NCBI RefSeq assembly: GCF_013394305.1
Contig: NZ_AP019810.1
Location: 1,466,501-1,530,500 of the forward strand
Source of the DNA: Enterococcus mundtii
Lineage (GTDB): Bacteria > Bacillota > Bacilli > Lactobacillales > Enterococcaceae
Length of the DNA: 64,000 bases
Direction of reading: 5' to 3'
A program made the translations under genes and the position numbers. Positions 44,739-55,073 of this stretch are shown here, in pieces. The stretch's first letter is position 1. The number at the start of each line of letters is the position of its first letter. The notes beneath the pieces are model-generated. The model saw only the letters and a program-made list of their open reading frames with translations. It ran no database searches and had not been told where the DNA came from.

Positions 44739-47700
44739 TTAGTCTAAATTATCTTCTGCGGTTTCAAAGTTTTGGATGATATCTTGTCTTTCATCTTCGA
44801 CTTGTTCAGCAGCTTGTTTTTCTAGTTCTTTTGCTGTTTGTTGTTCAGCGAATTTTGTCAAAGCATCCACTGTGATCAAATCATCGTCTTCGTCATCCAT
44901 GTCGCGAAGTTCGATCTCGCTGTCTTGGATGTCTAGGACACGCATGTCTAATCCTAGTGATTGTAATTCTTTGACTAATACGCGGAAGGATTCAGGTACA
45001 CCTGGTTTTGGAATTGGTTCACCTTTGACGATTGCTTCGTATGTTTTCACACGTCCGACTACGTCATCTGATTTGTATGTCAAGATTTCTTGTAAGGTAT
45101 AAGCCGCACCGTATGCTTCCAGTGCCCAAACTTCCATTTCCCCAAAACGTTGTCCACCAAATTGCGCTTTACCACCTAATGGTTGTTGCGTAACTAGTGA
45201 GTAAGGTCCAATTGAACGTGCATGTAACTTATCGTCAACCATGTGAGCAAGTTTGATCATGTACATCACACCGACAGACACACGTCCGTCAAATGGTTCA
45301 CCTGTACGTCCGTCATAAAGAACAGTTTTCGCATCGCTAGCCATACCAGCTTCACGAACTGTTTCCCATACGTCTTCATCACTTGCACCATCAAATACTG
45401 GTGTTGCTACGTGGATGCCTAATTGACGCGCAGCCATCCCTAAATGCAATTCCAATACTTGTCCGATGTTCATACGTGATGGTACCCCTAGTGGGTTCAA
45501 CATGATGTCGATCGGTGTTCCATCAGGTAAGAATGGCATATCTTCTTCCGGCATAATACGGGAAACAACCCCTTTATTACCGTGACGTCCGGCCATTTTA
45601 TCCCCTTCATGGATTTTACGTTTTTGAACGATATACACACGAACTAACATGTTGACACCTGGTGATAATTCATCGCCAGCTTCACGAGTAAAGATCTTCA
45701 CATCGTGAACGATCCCGCCTCCACCATGCGGTACACGTAGAGAAGTATCACGTACTTCACGTGCTTTTTCACCGAAGATCGCATGCAATAAACGTTCTTC
45801 TGCTGAAAGTTCAGTTACCCCTTTTGGTGTTACTTTACCGACTAATAGGTCACCGTCTTGGACTTCCGCCCCAATACGAATGATCCCCATTTCGTCTAAG
45901 TCTTTCAATGCGTCTTCACCGACGTTCGGGATTTCGCGAGTGATTTCTTCAGGTCCTAATTTTGTATCACGAGCTTCTGATTCATATTCTTCAATATGGA
46001 TCGATGTGTACACATCGTCTTTGACAAGACGACGACTCATGATGATCGCATCTTCGTAGTTGTATCCTTCCCAAGTCATGAAACCGACTAAGACGTTTTG
46101 TCCTAGAGCCATTTCACCTTGTTCCATTGATGGGCCGTCTGCCAAGGTATCCCCTTTTTCGACTTTCTCACCTAAATGAACGATTGGGCGTTGGTTGTAA
46201 CTTGTTCCAGAGTTTGAACGACGGAATTTTGTTACTGAATATTTGTCTAATGCGCCATTGTCACGACGTACGCGGATCTCAGAAGCATCAACAAATTCAA
46301 CTACACCATCGTGTTTACATAGTAACGCAGCTCCTGAGTCATGAGCTGATTTATATTCCATACCAGTACCAACCCAAGGTGCTTGTGGATTGATCAATGG
46401 CACTGCTTGACGCTGCATGTTGGCACCCATCAAGGCACGGTTGGAGTCATCGTTTTCCAAGAAAGGAATACATGCTGTCGCTACCGCAACTACTTGTTTC
46501 GGTGAAACGTCCATATAATCGACTTTATCGATCGATACTTCTAAGTTTTCACTTTGGGCACGAGCCATGACGATTTCTTCAGCAAATGTACCGTCATCAT
46601 TCAACTTACTGTTTGCTTGGGCAACGATATAATGGTCCTCGATGTCTGCTGTCAAGTAATCGATTTGTTCTGTCACACGGCCAGTTTCACGATCAACACG
46701 ACGATACGGCGTTTCGATAAAACCAAATTTGTTTACTTTCGCGTAACTAGATAAACTATTGATCAACCCTATATTTGGTCCCTCAGGCGTTTCGATCGGA
46801 CACATACGGCCATAGTGGGAGTAGTGAACGTCACGTACTTCATAGCCGGCACGGTCACGAGTCAAACCACCAGGTCCTAAGGCAGAAAGACGACGTTTGT
46901 GTGTCAATTCGCCCAATGGATTTGTTTGGTCCATGAACTGAGACAATTGTGAAGAACCAAAGAATTCTTTGATACTTGCGACAACTGGACGGATGTTGAT
47001 CAATTGTTGTGGTGTCAATGTTTCTGTATCTTGGATCGACATTCTTTCACGTACAACACGTTCCATACGTGCTAATCCGATACGGAATTGATTTTGTAAA
47101 AGTTCTCCGACAGAACGGATACGACGATTTCCTAAGTGGTCGATATCGTCCACGTTGCCGATGCCTTCCATCAAGTTCAAGAAGTAGCTCATTGAAGCAA
47201 CGATATCCGCTGGACGAACAGTTTTCACTGTTGTGTCTGGGTAGCCGTTACCGATCACGTTGACTTCACGTTCTGGGTCTTTTGGTGAAAAGACTTTGAT
47301 CACTTGGACAGTCATTGGATCAGTGACTACGCCATCTTCTGTTGGGTAGTAAGTCACTGAGTTCAAACCATTGTCGATGAACGGTGCTAATGTTTCCATC
47401 ACTTGATGGGTCAAAGCTGTTCCTTTTTCAACAATGATCTCGCCTGTTTCAGGATCAACCAACGTTTCAGCTAACGTTAAGTTCAATAGACGTGTTTTCA
47501 AGTCTAATTTTTTGTTTACTTTGTAACGACCAACATTTGCTAAGTCGTAACGTTTTGGATCAAAGAAGCGGGCATTCAGCAAGTTACGTGAACTATCTGC
47601 TGTTTTTGGTTCGCCTGGGCGAAGACGCTCGTAGATATCTTTTAATCCTTCTTCTGTTCTAGAATCACTTGCATTTTTGTGTAAATCTTTTTCGATCGTG

Positions 47701-48356
47701 TTACGTAATGTTTCACTATCCCCAAAGATTTCAAAAATCGTGTCATCTGAACCGAAACCTAATGCACGAACTAACACAGTCAATGGAATCTTACGTGTGC
47801 GGTCGATACGTACATAAGAGATGTCTTTTGCATCAGTTTCCATTTCTAACCATGCACCACGGTTAGGGATCACAGTGGAACCGAATCCTTCTTTACCGTT
47901 TTTGTCTACTTTCCCATGGAAGTAAACACCTGGTGAACGGACTAATTGGGAAACGATAACACGTTCCGCACCGTTGATGATGAATGTACCTTGCTCTGTC
48001 ATCAATGGGAAATCACCGAAGAATACTTCTTGAGCTTTGATTTCGCCTGTTTCACGGTTTGTTAAACGTAAAGTCACATGTAATGGTGCAGAGTAATTTG
48101 CGTCATGTGCGCGTGCTTCTGCTACTGTGTACTTTGGTTCTTTCAATTCATAATCTACAAATTCCAAAGAAAGATTGCCATTGAAGTCATCGATTGGCAA
48201 AATATCTTCAAACATTTCTCTTAGTCCTTCATCCAAGAACCATTGGTACGAGTCTGTTTGAATTTCGATCAAATTTGGTAATTCCAACACTTCACTGATT
48301 CGTGCGAAACTTCTACGTTCGCGATGTTTTCCGTATTTTACTACGTGTCCAGCCAA
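44739..48356 (-). CDS. rpoB: RNA polymerase subunit beta
   Basis: A ~1,205-residue beta subunit ([20 protein letters not shown]…). The rifampicin-binding cluster ([20 protein letters not shown], then [10 protein letters not shown]) has wild-type residues at the usual resistance sites, so no common resistance change is seen. GNKGVVSRI and [20 protein letters not shown] are present. I chose TTG 48356 because AGAGGGG lies eight bases upstream; an in-frame GTG at 48365 lies inside that site and would add three residues. The 48366-48834 gap to divergent birA is AT-rich and would hold both promoters. Confidence 0.98.
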   Translation of the reverse strand: MAGHVVKYGKHRERRSFARISEVLELPNLIEIQTDSYQWFLDEGLREMFEDILPIDDFNGNLSLEFVDYELKEPKYTVAEARAHDANYSAPLHVTLRLTNRETGEIKAQEVFFGDFPLMTEQGTFIINGAERVIVSQLVRSPGVYFHGKVDKNGKEGFGSTVIPNRGAWLEMETDAKDISYVRIDRTRKIPLTVLVRALGFGSDDTIFEIFGDSETLRNTIEKDLHKNASDSRTEEGLKDIYERLRPGEPKTADSSRNLLNARFFDPKRYDLANVGRYKVNKKLDLKTRLLNLTLAETLVDPETGEIIVEKGTALTHQVMETLAPFIDNGLNSVTYYPTEDGVVTDPMTVQVIKVFSPKDPEREVNVIGNGYPDTTVKTVRPADIVASMSYFLNLMEGIGNVDDIDHLGNRRIRSVGELLQNQFRIGLARMERVVRERMSIQDTETLTPQQLINIRPVVASIKEFFGSSQLSQFMDQTNPLGELTHKRRLSALGPGGLTRDRAGYEVRDVHYSHYGRMCPIETPEGPNIGLINSLSSYAKVNKFGFIETPYRRVDRETGRVTEQIDYLTADIEDHYIVAQANSKLNDDGTFAEEIVMARAQSENLEVSIDKVDYMDVSPKQVVAVATACIPFLENDDSNRALMGANMQRQAVPLINPQAPWVGTGMEYKSAHDSGAALLCKHDGVVEFVDASEIRVRRDNGALDKYSVTKFRRSNSGTSYNQRPIVHLGEKVEKGDTLADGPSMEQGEMALGQNVLVGFMTWEGYNYEDAIIMSRRLVKDDVYTSIHIEEYESEARDTKLGPEEITREIPNVGEDALKDLDEMGIIRIGAEVQDGDLLVGKVTPKGVTELSAEERLLHAIFGEKAREVRDTSLRVPHGGGGIVHDVKIFTREAGDELSPGVNMLVRVYIVQKRKIHEGDKMAGRHGNKGVVSRIMPEEDMPFLPDGTPIDIMLNPLGVPSRMNIGQVLELHLGMAARQLGIHVATPVFDGASDEDVWETVREAGMASDAKTVLYDGRTGEPFDGRVSVGVMYMIKLAHMVDDKLHARSIGPYSLVTQQPLGGKAQFGGQRFGEMEVWALEAYGAAYTLQEILTYKSDDVVGRVKTYEAIVKGEPIPKPGVPESFRVLVKELQSLGLDMRVLDIQDSEIELRDMDDEDDDLITVDALTKFAEQQTAKELEKQAAEQVEDERQDIIQNFETAEDNLD

Positions 48357-48834
48357 GCTCTTCACCCCTCTAAAATGTCATTCAAAAAGACTACCCGATC
48401 AATTGTTACAATAATATTAAAAATATTATATTTAGGTAACAACAGACATTTTTTGCGGCTTTTAGGCAAAAAAAAACCAAAAATAGAACGTTCTCTTGAG
48501 TACTTGCCTACGTGAGCTTCTACTTTTGTTTCCTTATATTAAAGCCGAAACGGACAATATTTCGTTTCTGCCTTCGCTTCATCAGATAGTTTTTGCAACT
48601 TCATATAATACACTGTTTAAACGTAAAAGTCAACACTTCCTGGCGTTTCCTGTAAATTTTCGTAATTGTTTCTTAATCTTTCTTTTTTGTTCCAATTTCG
48701 TCCATTCCTAATTGAGTGACTCTTCCTTACAAAATCTTTTCGTCTTTATAGCGACTCAAACAAAAAGTATGACGCGCTGTCCTCATTCGATCGTAAATCT
48801 GCTAATATATAAATAGTAGAAAGGAGCTTGATCG

Positions 48835-49818
48835 ATGACGACAAAAGCCAAGGTACTACACCTTTTAAAAAATACTCCGACATTTCTATCCGGTGAAAAA
48901 ATCGCCCAACAACTGAATGTCTCCCGAACGAGTATTTGGAAAGCCATCAAAGAATTAGAAAAAGAAGGTTTTCGCTTTGAACATCAAGCGAAAGGGTATC
49001 GTTATCTCCCCTCCGATGTATTGGATCCTGTAGAGATTTCCCAAGCATTATCTTCTTTTGACGTTCAAGTGAACGTTTTATCACAATCGGAATCGACGAT
49101 GAAAGATGCTAAATCGGCATCTAATATGGATACTACGAAACCTAGTTTATTTATCGCGGATACACAAGAACAAGCCCATGGACGTTTTGGACGTTCCTTT
49201 TTCGCTCAACCAAGTCAAGGAATCTACATGAGCTTATTATTGCATCCACAAAAGCATTTTGAGGAATTGCCACAATATACGTTGATTGCTGCCAGTGCAT
49301 GTGTCAAAGCGATTCAAGAAACGACAGGAAAACATGCCATGATCAAATGGGTCAACGATATCTACCTTGAAGGGAAAAAGGTTTGTGGAATTTTATCTGA
49401 AGCGGTAAGCGATATGGAAAGTGGTGAAATTCGTTCGGTGATTATTGGTGTGGGCTTGAATTTTTCGATCCCTCACACGCAATTTCCTGATGAGATCCAG
49501 CAAAAAGCGACCTCCTTGTTTCCTGATGGTGAAGCATCGATGACTAGAAATCAATTGATCTGCGCGATTTGGAAACATTTCTTTAGGTATTTAGCCGACC
49601 ATTCGCACACCTATTTTGATCTTTACACAGAACGGTCATTTGTCCTAGGTAAGTCTGTCAGCTTTACCCGAAAAGGAAAATCTTATCAAGGAATTGCCCA
49701 GGCAATCGGTCCAAAAGGAGAACTGATCGTAGATACGCCAAACCAGCGCTTCCAACTACTCTCTGGTGAAGTCAGCTTAACAGAAATCGATGGGCTACCA
49801 TCAGCAAAAAGAGGCTAG
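48835..49818 (+). CDS. birA: bifunctional biotin ligase/repressor BirA
   Basis: A 327-residue protein. An N-terminal HTH (~residues 15-60: LSGEKIAQQLNVSRTSIWKAIKELEKEGF) is followed by a biotin-protein ligase domain. The GRFGRS loop for biotinyl-AMP is at ~119-124 (AHGRFGRSFFAQP), IKWVNDIYLEGKKVCGIL carries the catalytic lysine, and the C-terminal SH3-like domain is complete. It both attaches biotin to carboxylases and represses biotin genes. AAAGGAGC precedes the ATG, with TAATAT upstream as a likely -10. Confidence 0.93.
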   Translation: MTTKAKVLHLLKNTPTFLSGEKIAQQLNVSRTSIWKAIKELEKEGFRFEHQAKGYRYLPSDVLDPVEISQALSSFDVQVNVLSQSESTMKDAKSASNMDTTKPSLFIADTQEQAHGRFGRSFFAQPSQGIYMSLLLHPQKHFEELPQYTLIAASACVKAIQETTGKHAMIKWVNDIYLEGKKVCGILSEAVSDMESGEIRSVIIGVGLNFSIPHTQFPDEIQQKATSLFPDGEASMTRNQLICAIWKHFFRYLADHSHTYFDLYTERSFVLGKSVSFTRKGKSYQGIAQAIGPKGELIVDTPNQRFQLLSGEVSLTEIDGLPSAKRG

Positions 49819-49842
49819 TTCGTTTCCTAGCCTCTTTTTTAT
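49804..49842 (+). terminator. terminator of birA
   Basis: AAAAAGAGGCTAG pairs with CTAGCCTCTTTTTT, overlapping the birA stop codon. The T-run is strong. Confidence 0.9.
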
Positions 49843-50513
49843 CAATGGTGGGTTTGTCATGCTCGCTTTATTTTTCATAAGCTTGATGTCACGAGAAAAC
49901 ATGCAAACTTCTTTACGATGTACTATATTTTTCTACTATATGCTTGATTCTATGTTTGAGGTACTACATTGTGTGTTTTATTTTACTTTTGTGTCTACAT
50001 CTAATTTCTATGTTTGTTCTATGTTTTAACTCTATGTTCAATATCCTTTTTAAATAGGATAGTACTATGTGCTATTGTCAGTAGCAGTAGAACAATCAAA
50101 CTACTGCCTGTCAATACTAATGGACACCTGATAACATTTGCCTACGCTTTTATCTAGATGCGCTGTCGCAATCTGTGATGCACGTCGTCAAGCAAGTGAG
50201 ACCGAGCAACTATTTTTCCCCGAAATAGTTTTCGGCAATCAAGTGATGTTCTATGTGTGTTGTTTCCTCTATTTACTACTTCTAAGTCATTCATAAGCTT
50301 ATCTATTGAAGACCAACGATCGCTTTCTCCACTTCTTCCTATACGAAACCCTCTTCCATTTAACGCCCCCTTTTTTGTTTTGCTGTCGTTCTGTTTGTAT
50401 CATAACACATAAAAAAATGAATGAATTCTTTTGTATTGAATTACAACATTTTTTATTTTCACATTAGATTCAGCGATCTCTTACTGGCTCATCCCAACCT
50501 CAATGGACTATTC
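49843..50513. other. 670-bp intergenic region without a convincing gene
   Basis: No ORF with a ribosome site was found. The only pattern seen is four direct TCTATGTT copies at 49949, 50007, 50018 and 50031 on the plus strand. A ~70-codon open frame on the minus strand (around 50150-50360) has no start codon and may be a relic. Confidence 0.5.
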
Positions 50514-50747
50514 TCAAATTTTGCAAAATTGTAATTGATTCGCTTTAGAAGAAGAAAAATATTCAATCTTCAAGTTGAATTTTTTTATAATCAAACAGCG
50601 GATCAAAAATTTATCTGCCGCAGACAAAGGTTGCTGATACTCTTCTTCAATATCACGAAATGAAAAATTTCTTTTCTTCTCACTTAGTTTTGTTACGATC
50701 TCAATCACCGTTAATTGCGTTAATTCTGATGTATATTGTTTTCTCAC
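50514..50747 (-). CDS. small protein of unknown function
   Basis: A 77-residue protein (RKQYTSELTQLTVIEIVTKLSEKKRNFSFRDIEEEYQQPLSAADKFLIRCLIIKKFNL) with a helical, possibly winged-helix layout. GTG start at 50747 with AAAGGAGA upstream. No family is recognised. The following 50761-51037 gap shows nothing beyond AT-rich sequence. Confidence 0.5.
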   Translation of the reverse strand: MRKQYTSELTQLTVIEIVTKLSEKKRNFSFRDIEEEYQQPLSAADKFLIRCLIIKKFNLKIEYFSSSKANQLQFCKI

Positions 50748-51037
50748 AGCTACTCTCCTTTATTCATAGCGTTCTTTAATTCAGAATATAGCATGGATTT
50801 TTTCTTGCTGGGAACAATTTTTTCCAAAAACAAAAAAGATTGTTTTAAATAAACAAATCAATCCATTTGAGTGATTTAATCCACAACATGAACAAACGTC
50901 GCTTCTGCTCTGCAATCAGTCAAAATAACATCTTTTAGTAAAAGATCAATACTAAAAATTGACATATTTATTGAAACAATCGGTACATACCACGAGTTGA
51001 AAAATGATATTTTTCATATAATATAATAAGGAGAAAC

Positions 51038-52299
51038 TTAAAAAAATATAGAGGTGACAAGACTTTTAAATACACAAGCAATTTAACTATAAATTTAAAA
51101 GCGCCAAATCTTTCTGACAACGTCTTTCATAGAATCAGTGAACAATTAGATGTTGTAAAAAAATTCTCACAACAAACAGCATCGATCACCGCTGAAAATA
51201 TCCAGTTGTCTGCTAAACAAATTAACCAGAAAATTCAGCATTTAAACGCAAAAGACAGAGAGTTAAATGAACAAATCAGGGAAATTAAAAGTGAAGTAAA
51301 AAACTTTCGAGCAGAACAGCCAATCCGGATGAATATAACAAGGCAAAAACCAAACTCAATAACGCAAATAAAGAACTAAATAATAATCAAAATAACATCT
51401 ACAGTCATCGCGCAATGAAGCTTGTCCTAAAAGAACAAGAACGCCGGCAAACGAAAAGTGTTCGCCGAGAATCTGTCGATCAGTCGCCGAGACGACAATC
51501 CGTTTCTCAAGTAACATCTGAACCTCGTCAGTCCGTCGCACAAAAGCTTTCTAGGCCTCGGCAATCACTCGCACAGCAACAGGAAAAACGAACAGAAAAA
51601 ATCGATAACCTAATAGAAAAGATCATAAATACAGAGAAAACAATACAGGCGCTTGCAAAAGAAAGAGATGGTCTCGTTAGCCACCCTAACGTAAAAGAAG
51701 AATTCGCTATATATATTGAAGGCATCCAACTTCATCGAAAACAAGCAGATAATCTTTACCGTCAACTGGAGACGATTGATTCAAAAACTGCAACGAAGTT
51801 AGAAAAAAAATTTGCTGATTCCCCTTATGGCAAAGTCGCGTGTCCATTAACACCTAAAGAAATCTCTGCAATCAAAGTAGCAAAGGCCAATGAAAAGTTC
51901 AATCAATCTTACCGCAACTTATCTCCTGAACCTAAAATGAACAAAAAGCTAAGAATAGACACAGGTAAAACCCTCTCATAGAAAGAGAGAACAGCCGAAC
52001 ATAAGAAGTTTATTCAAGAAACTAAAAAAATGTGCAGAAAATTGAGGCCAAATTGCAAAAGTACCACAAACGCAAAAAATATTTTCGGTCTGATTGCGAA
52101 TGCTTTCAGAGAAAAAAATCCAAAGTTTAAAGGAAAAAAACTGATTTGATAAACAAATTCGAACAACCGTAAAAAGGTATCCTAAAACCAATATTTAAAA
52201 AACAAGTAACTGACGCTCATAATAAAAAAGAACCATAAATGAAAAATCAAAAACTGCGTGGAGATCGAACACAATCACCGAGTTTTAGCAGATCATGAT
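51038..52299 (+). pseudogene. decayed first member of the coiled-coil paralog array
   Basis: The position for the start codon reads TTA after AAGGAG (51029-51040), and a clean coding frame follows (KKYRGDKTFKYTSNLTINLK…). A frameshift near 51320 moves the frame (NPDEYNKAKTKLNNANKELNN) and it runs to a stop at 51981. Further shifted pieces (KIEAKLQKYHKRKK) reach the array's C-terminal signature as RTQSPSFSRS before a stop near 52299. Four RRxS/PRQS repeats (51460-51590) are unique to this copy. It shares AKANEKFNQSYRNLSPEP with the ANRKFNETHKDISKEP of its neighbours. Probably non-functional, though the 188-codon piece from 51415 could still be made. Confidence 0.7.
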
Positions 52300-52578
52300 C
52301 ATCGCCCACACAGATAAAGATTTTCTAGCTAAAGTGGTTCAACAAATCCATATATTTAGTTATTTTATATACTTTATTTCATTACAAAAAGAGACATAAA
52401 ATTATAATGAAAAAGCTCTGCCATTCGATCAGTCCACCTGCTTCAATTTCAATTTTACAACGTTTTATTATCTCATCATTTATATCAAAAATTTTCCTTA
52501 ATAGAAATTATTGACACTAATTAGCAATAAAAAGATGTTATGTTTATTTATATATAACAATAAGAGAAGGAGATAGAT

Positions 52579-53451
52579 ATGGCTAAGAACAAGCAATATA
52601 AACCCAAATTAAACAATGAGGGGAAAACAACGATCACTCACCTCTCGAATCAAATTATCGACTCTGAGAATATGATCGAAAAATTCAAGGCACAACGAAA
52701 GGAGCTTGGAGATTCTTCAAAATCTTCAAAAAAATATCAGGAACTGACAGATGCTATCAAAAATCATAGGAAAAGAATTCATGTTTTATATAGAAGAATC
52801 GAAAATATTTCACCCGCACATGCGGATAGATTGGAAAAATACATAGATAACCATTTCACTCAAGACAAAAGCGTCACGAAGAGCAATGAAAAAATCATGA
52901 ATGAACCAATCTATGAAACCATTCCTGAAGTTAGGAAAAAAAGGAAGGAAGAGATCGATGTCCCAATCACATTAAAAAGGGCTCGATCAAAAGAAGAAAT
53001 TCAGTCGGCTGTTAAATCTGCTAATGTTAGATTCAACGAATCTCATAAAAATATATCTTCAAAGTCATATGATAAAAGAGAGAAAACAATCGAAATCAAA
53101 AAAAAACCAATTAAGGATACTAGGAGTCAAAAACTTACGCTAGATAAAGCTGAGAAAAAGTTGCATCAAACGGAAAAAAAACTAGCTACTTTCCAAAAAA
53201 GAAAGAAGAGGTTAGTTGGCAGAATCATGAATTTATTTGGTGGGAAAAATAACGAAAAATTAATGAACCAAAAAAAATTATTGATTGATCAAATTAAAAT
53301 TATAAACGGAGAGCCTGTTAAAGGAATTCTGAAACCGTCATTGACCGAGAAGTTAGCTAACGCACAGGAACAGGTCAAAGTGAACGCCCAAGAAAAAGCA
53401 AATCCAACACTGAACAATCGACCAAAAACTAATCCTGCTCTTTCAAAGTAA
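52579..53451 (+). CDS. basic coiled-coil protein with EPIYETIP motif (paralog 2)
   Basis: A 290-residue, strongly basic, mostly helical protein without signal peptide or membrane segment. Residues ~15-95 are coiled coil (SSKKYQELTDAIKNHRKRIHVLYRRI). EPIYETIP lies at 109-116, SANVRFNESHKNISSKSY at ~150, a second charged helix with a short amphipathic stretch (KKRLVGRIMNLFGGKNNEKL) at ~210-235, and it ends NNRPKTNPALSK. Paralogous to the next gene over most of its length. The EPIYxxxP pattern resembles EPIYA-type tyrosine-phosphorylation sites of host-targeted effectors; the role is unknown. AGAAGGAG precedes the ATG. Confidence 0.75.
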   Translation: MAKNKQYKPKLNNEGKTTITHLSNQIIDSENMIEKFKAQRKELGDSSKSSKKYQELTDAIKNHRKRIHVLYRRIENISPAHADRLEKYIDNHFTQDKSVTKSNEKIMNEPIYETIPEVRKKRKEEIDVPITLKRARSKEEIQSAVKSANVRFNESHKNISSKSYDKREKTIEIKKKPIKDTRSQKLTLDKAEKKLHQTEKKLATFQKRKKRLVGRIMNLFGGKNNEKLMNQKKLLIDQIKIINGEPVKGILKPSLTEKLANAQEQVKVNAQEKANPTLNNRPKTNPALSK

Positions 53452-53478
53452 AACAACTTCACACTAAACAAAATAATC

Positions 53479-53517
53479 TAGGATATTGATCAAAAAATGA
53501 TCAATATCCTTTTTCTG
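53479..53517 (+). terminator. terminator between the paralogs
   Basis: AGGATATTGATC pairs with GATCAATATCCT around AAAAAAT and is followed by TTTTT. It follows the paralog 2 stop, so each paralog is its own transcription unit. Confidence 0.88.
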
Positions 53518-53678
53518 CTATCAAACAAGCTTTCCTCCTCGTTGCTTTCTCGCTCGTATTTCAAGAGCAACAAATGCTTACACTAATTTTCCTTACTTAG
53601 AAATTATCGATATCAAACACGAAGATTAAAATGCTATTTTTTGTTTATGTAACAAAGATGAGAGATGAGGAACTAATT

Positions 53679-54446
53679 ATGGATAATCGTAAAGAAAATA
53701 TTATGTCAGTAGAAAAGATGAAACAGCGTTCTAGGAAATTAAGTAAGCATCTACCAAAAAGTCCTGCTACAGAAATCAAACAACTGACAAAAAGCCTGAT
53801 GAATACAGTAGCTAGAATCCAAGAGCTAAAGGAAAAAAGAGAACAGCTTAGTGATCATTCCACATCTTCAAAAAAATATAGGGAACTAACAGCTGGCATC
53901 AAAAATAATGAAAAAAGAGCACAAGAATTACTTGATAAAATCGACAAGTTGTCGCCAAAACAAGTAGATAAACTTGTCGAACGATACACAGACTCTGCTG
54001 AACCGATCTACGAAACAATTCCTAGTGATACTAAAAGGAATGAAAAAGATGCGCCACTCCCTGAAATACGTGACCGAACAAAAAAAGAAGTGGTAAATGC
54101 TGTTACGGAAGCGAATCGTAAGTTCAATGAAACACATAAAGATATCTCTAAAGAACCTTATGCAAATCGACAGCCAAAAATAAAGTTTGATGCAAAAACA
54201 TTGATAAATGGAATGGATAAAGAGGAGCCTTCCCAAAAACGCGATCACACAGACAAAGAAGTTGGGAAGGCTAATCATAAGGTGCAGACCCATTCATTAC
54301 AAAAAAAGATTTCACCTGAGACTCAGAAATTTACATTGAAAGATAGGATCAATCATGCACATCGCCAAACAGAAAACAATCATCTAAAACAAGATAGCCA
54401 CTCGCGAAACAATCGACCACAAACTAGCCCGAGCCTTGGAAGATAA
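53679..54446 (+). CDS. basic coiled-coil protein with EPIYETIP motif (paralog 3)
   Basis: A 255-residue basic helical protein. Residues ~33-105 are coiled coil (SSKKYRELTAGIKNNEKRAQELLDKIDKLSPKQVDKLVERY), EPIYETIP is at 108-115 (same place as in paralog 2), then EANRKFNETHKDISKEPY and a C-terminal NNRPQTSPSLGR. It lacks the FGG-containing helix of paralog 2. The start is the ATG at 53679, with GATGAGGA upstream; earlier in-frame ATGs have no ribosome site. The upstream TAGAAATTAT(T/C)GA motif is shared with paralog 2. No export signal seen; unknown function. Confidence 0.75.
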   Translation: MDNRKENIMSVEKMKQRSRKLSKHLPKSPATEIKQLTKSLMNTVARIQELKEKREQLSDHSTSSKKYRELTAGIKNNEKRAQELLDKIDKLSPKQVDKLVERYTDSAEPIYETIPSDTKRNEKDAPLPEIRDRTKKEVVNAVTEANRKFNETHKDISKEPYANRQPKIKFDAKTLINGMDKEEPSQKRDHTDKEVGKANHKVQTHSLQKKISPETQKFTLKDRINHAHRQTENNHLKQDSHSRNNRPQTSPSLGR

Positions 54447-54451
54447 AAAAT

Positions 54452-54518
54452 AAAAAATCCAGTGATTTCCTTATCAGTCAGGACTGCATAAGGCTTTCAC
54501 TGGTTTTTATTGACTCAT
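54452..54518 (+). terminator. terminator after paralog 3
   Basis: CCAGTGATTTCCTTAT pairs with ATAAGGCTTTCACTGG and is followed by TTTTTATTG. The following 54519-54903 stretch contains no supported gene. Confidence 0.85.
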
Positions 54519-54903
54519 TTATTCTTGTCATTCAGCGACATTTCCCCCAAAATGTTAACGATACTGATTGTCAGAATAAACAAAAAAATGAATGTTTTAA
54601 CTACTTGTTTTGTCCATGGTTCACTCAATATTATGTATTATTTCTTATGTGCTTTGATTTCCCTCCTTTATTCTTCCTCCGTCACTTTATGTACTTACGT
54701 CCATAAATAAAACGATGTAAGCCCCTGTTCGATAAACGACCCATGTCCATTCTATTGATGGTTCATGTTTTTAAGAGCAACAAACTACTGATACGTATGG
54801 AACTACTAAATGGAAATCAGTCACCATGCGATACCTATTATTTAGCATACCTCTTTCTTTCAGAAGGTGCAAAACCACTTTTTCTGTGCAAAGAAAAAAA
54901 TGA

Positions 54904-55056
54904 GCCTGGGACATTAGTGACCTTGCATCTCCTAGAACCGAATAAACGGTGTTCCAGAAGCAACCCCTTCAGAAATAAGCGTGAAACCCCAAAAATTTGA
55001 AGAACAATTTTCTGGGTTTCACGCTTATTTCTCGGAGCTGAACACTTCTGTCACAA
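54904..55056 (+). repeat. hairpin repeat copy A, left side of the EET locus
   Basis: A ~153-bp element with conserved flanks (GCCTGGGACATTAGT, ACCGAATAAACGG, CTGAACACTTCT) around a perfect 19-bp inverted repeat (54971-54989 with 55014-55032). Copy B at 62797-62952 has the same flanks in the same orientation but a different, still self-complementary, stem. Confidence 0.8.
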
Positions 55057-55073
55057 CCACATTTTTATATAAC

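Noticed and set aside
44739-48356. Rifampicin-resistance mutation in rpoB
   Set aside because: Residues of the resistance cluster read as wild type ([19 protein letters not shown] and [10 protein letters not shown]).
50150-50360. Minus-strand ~70-codon open frame in the gap after birA
   Set aside because: No start codon with a ribosome site and no recognisable protein pattern.
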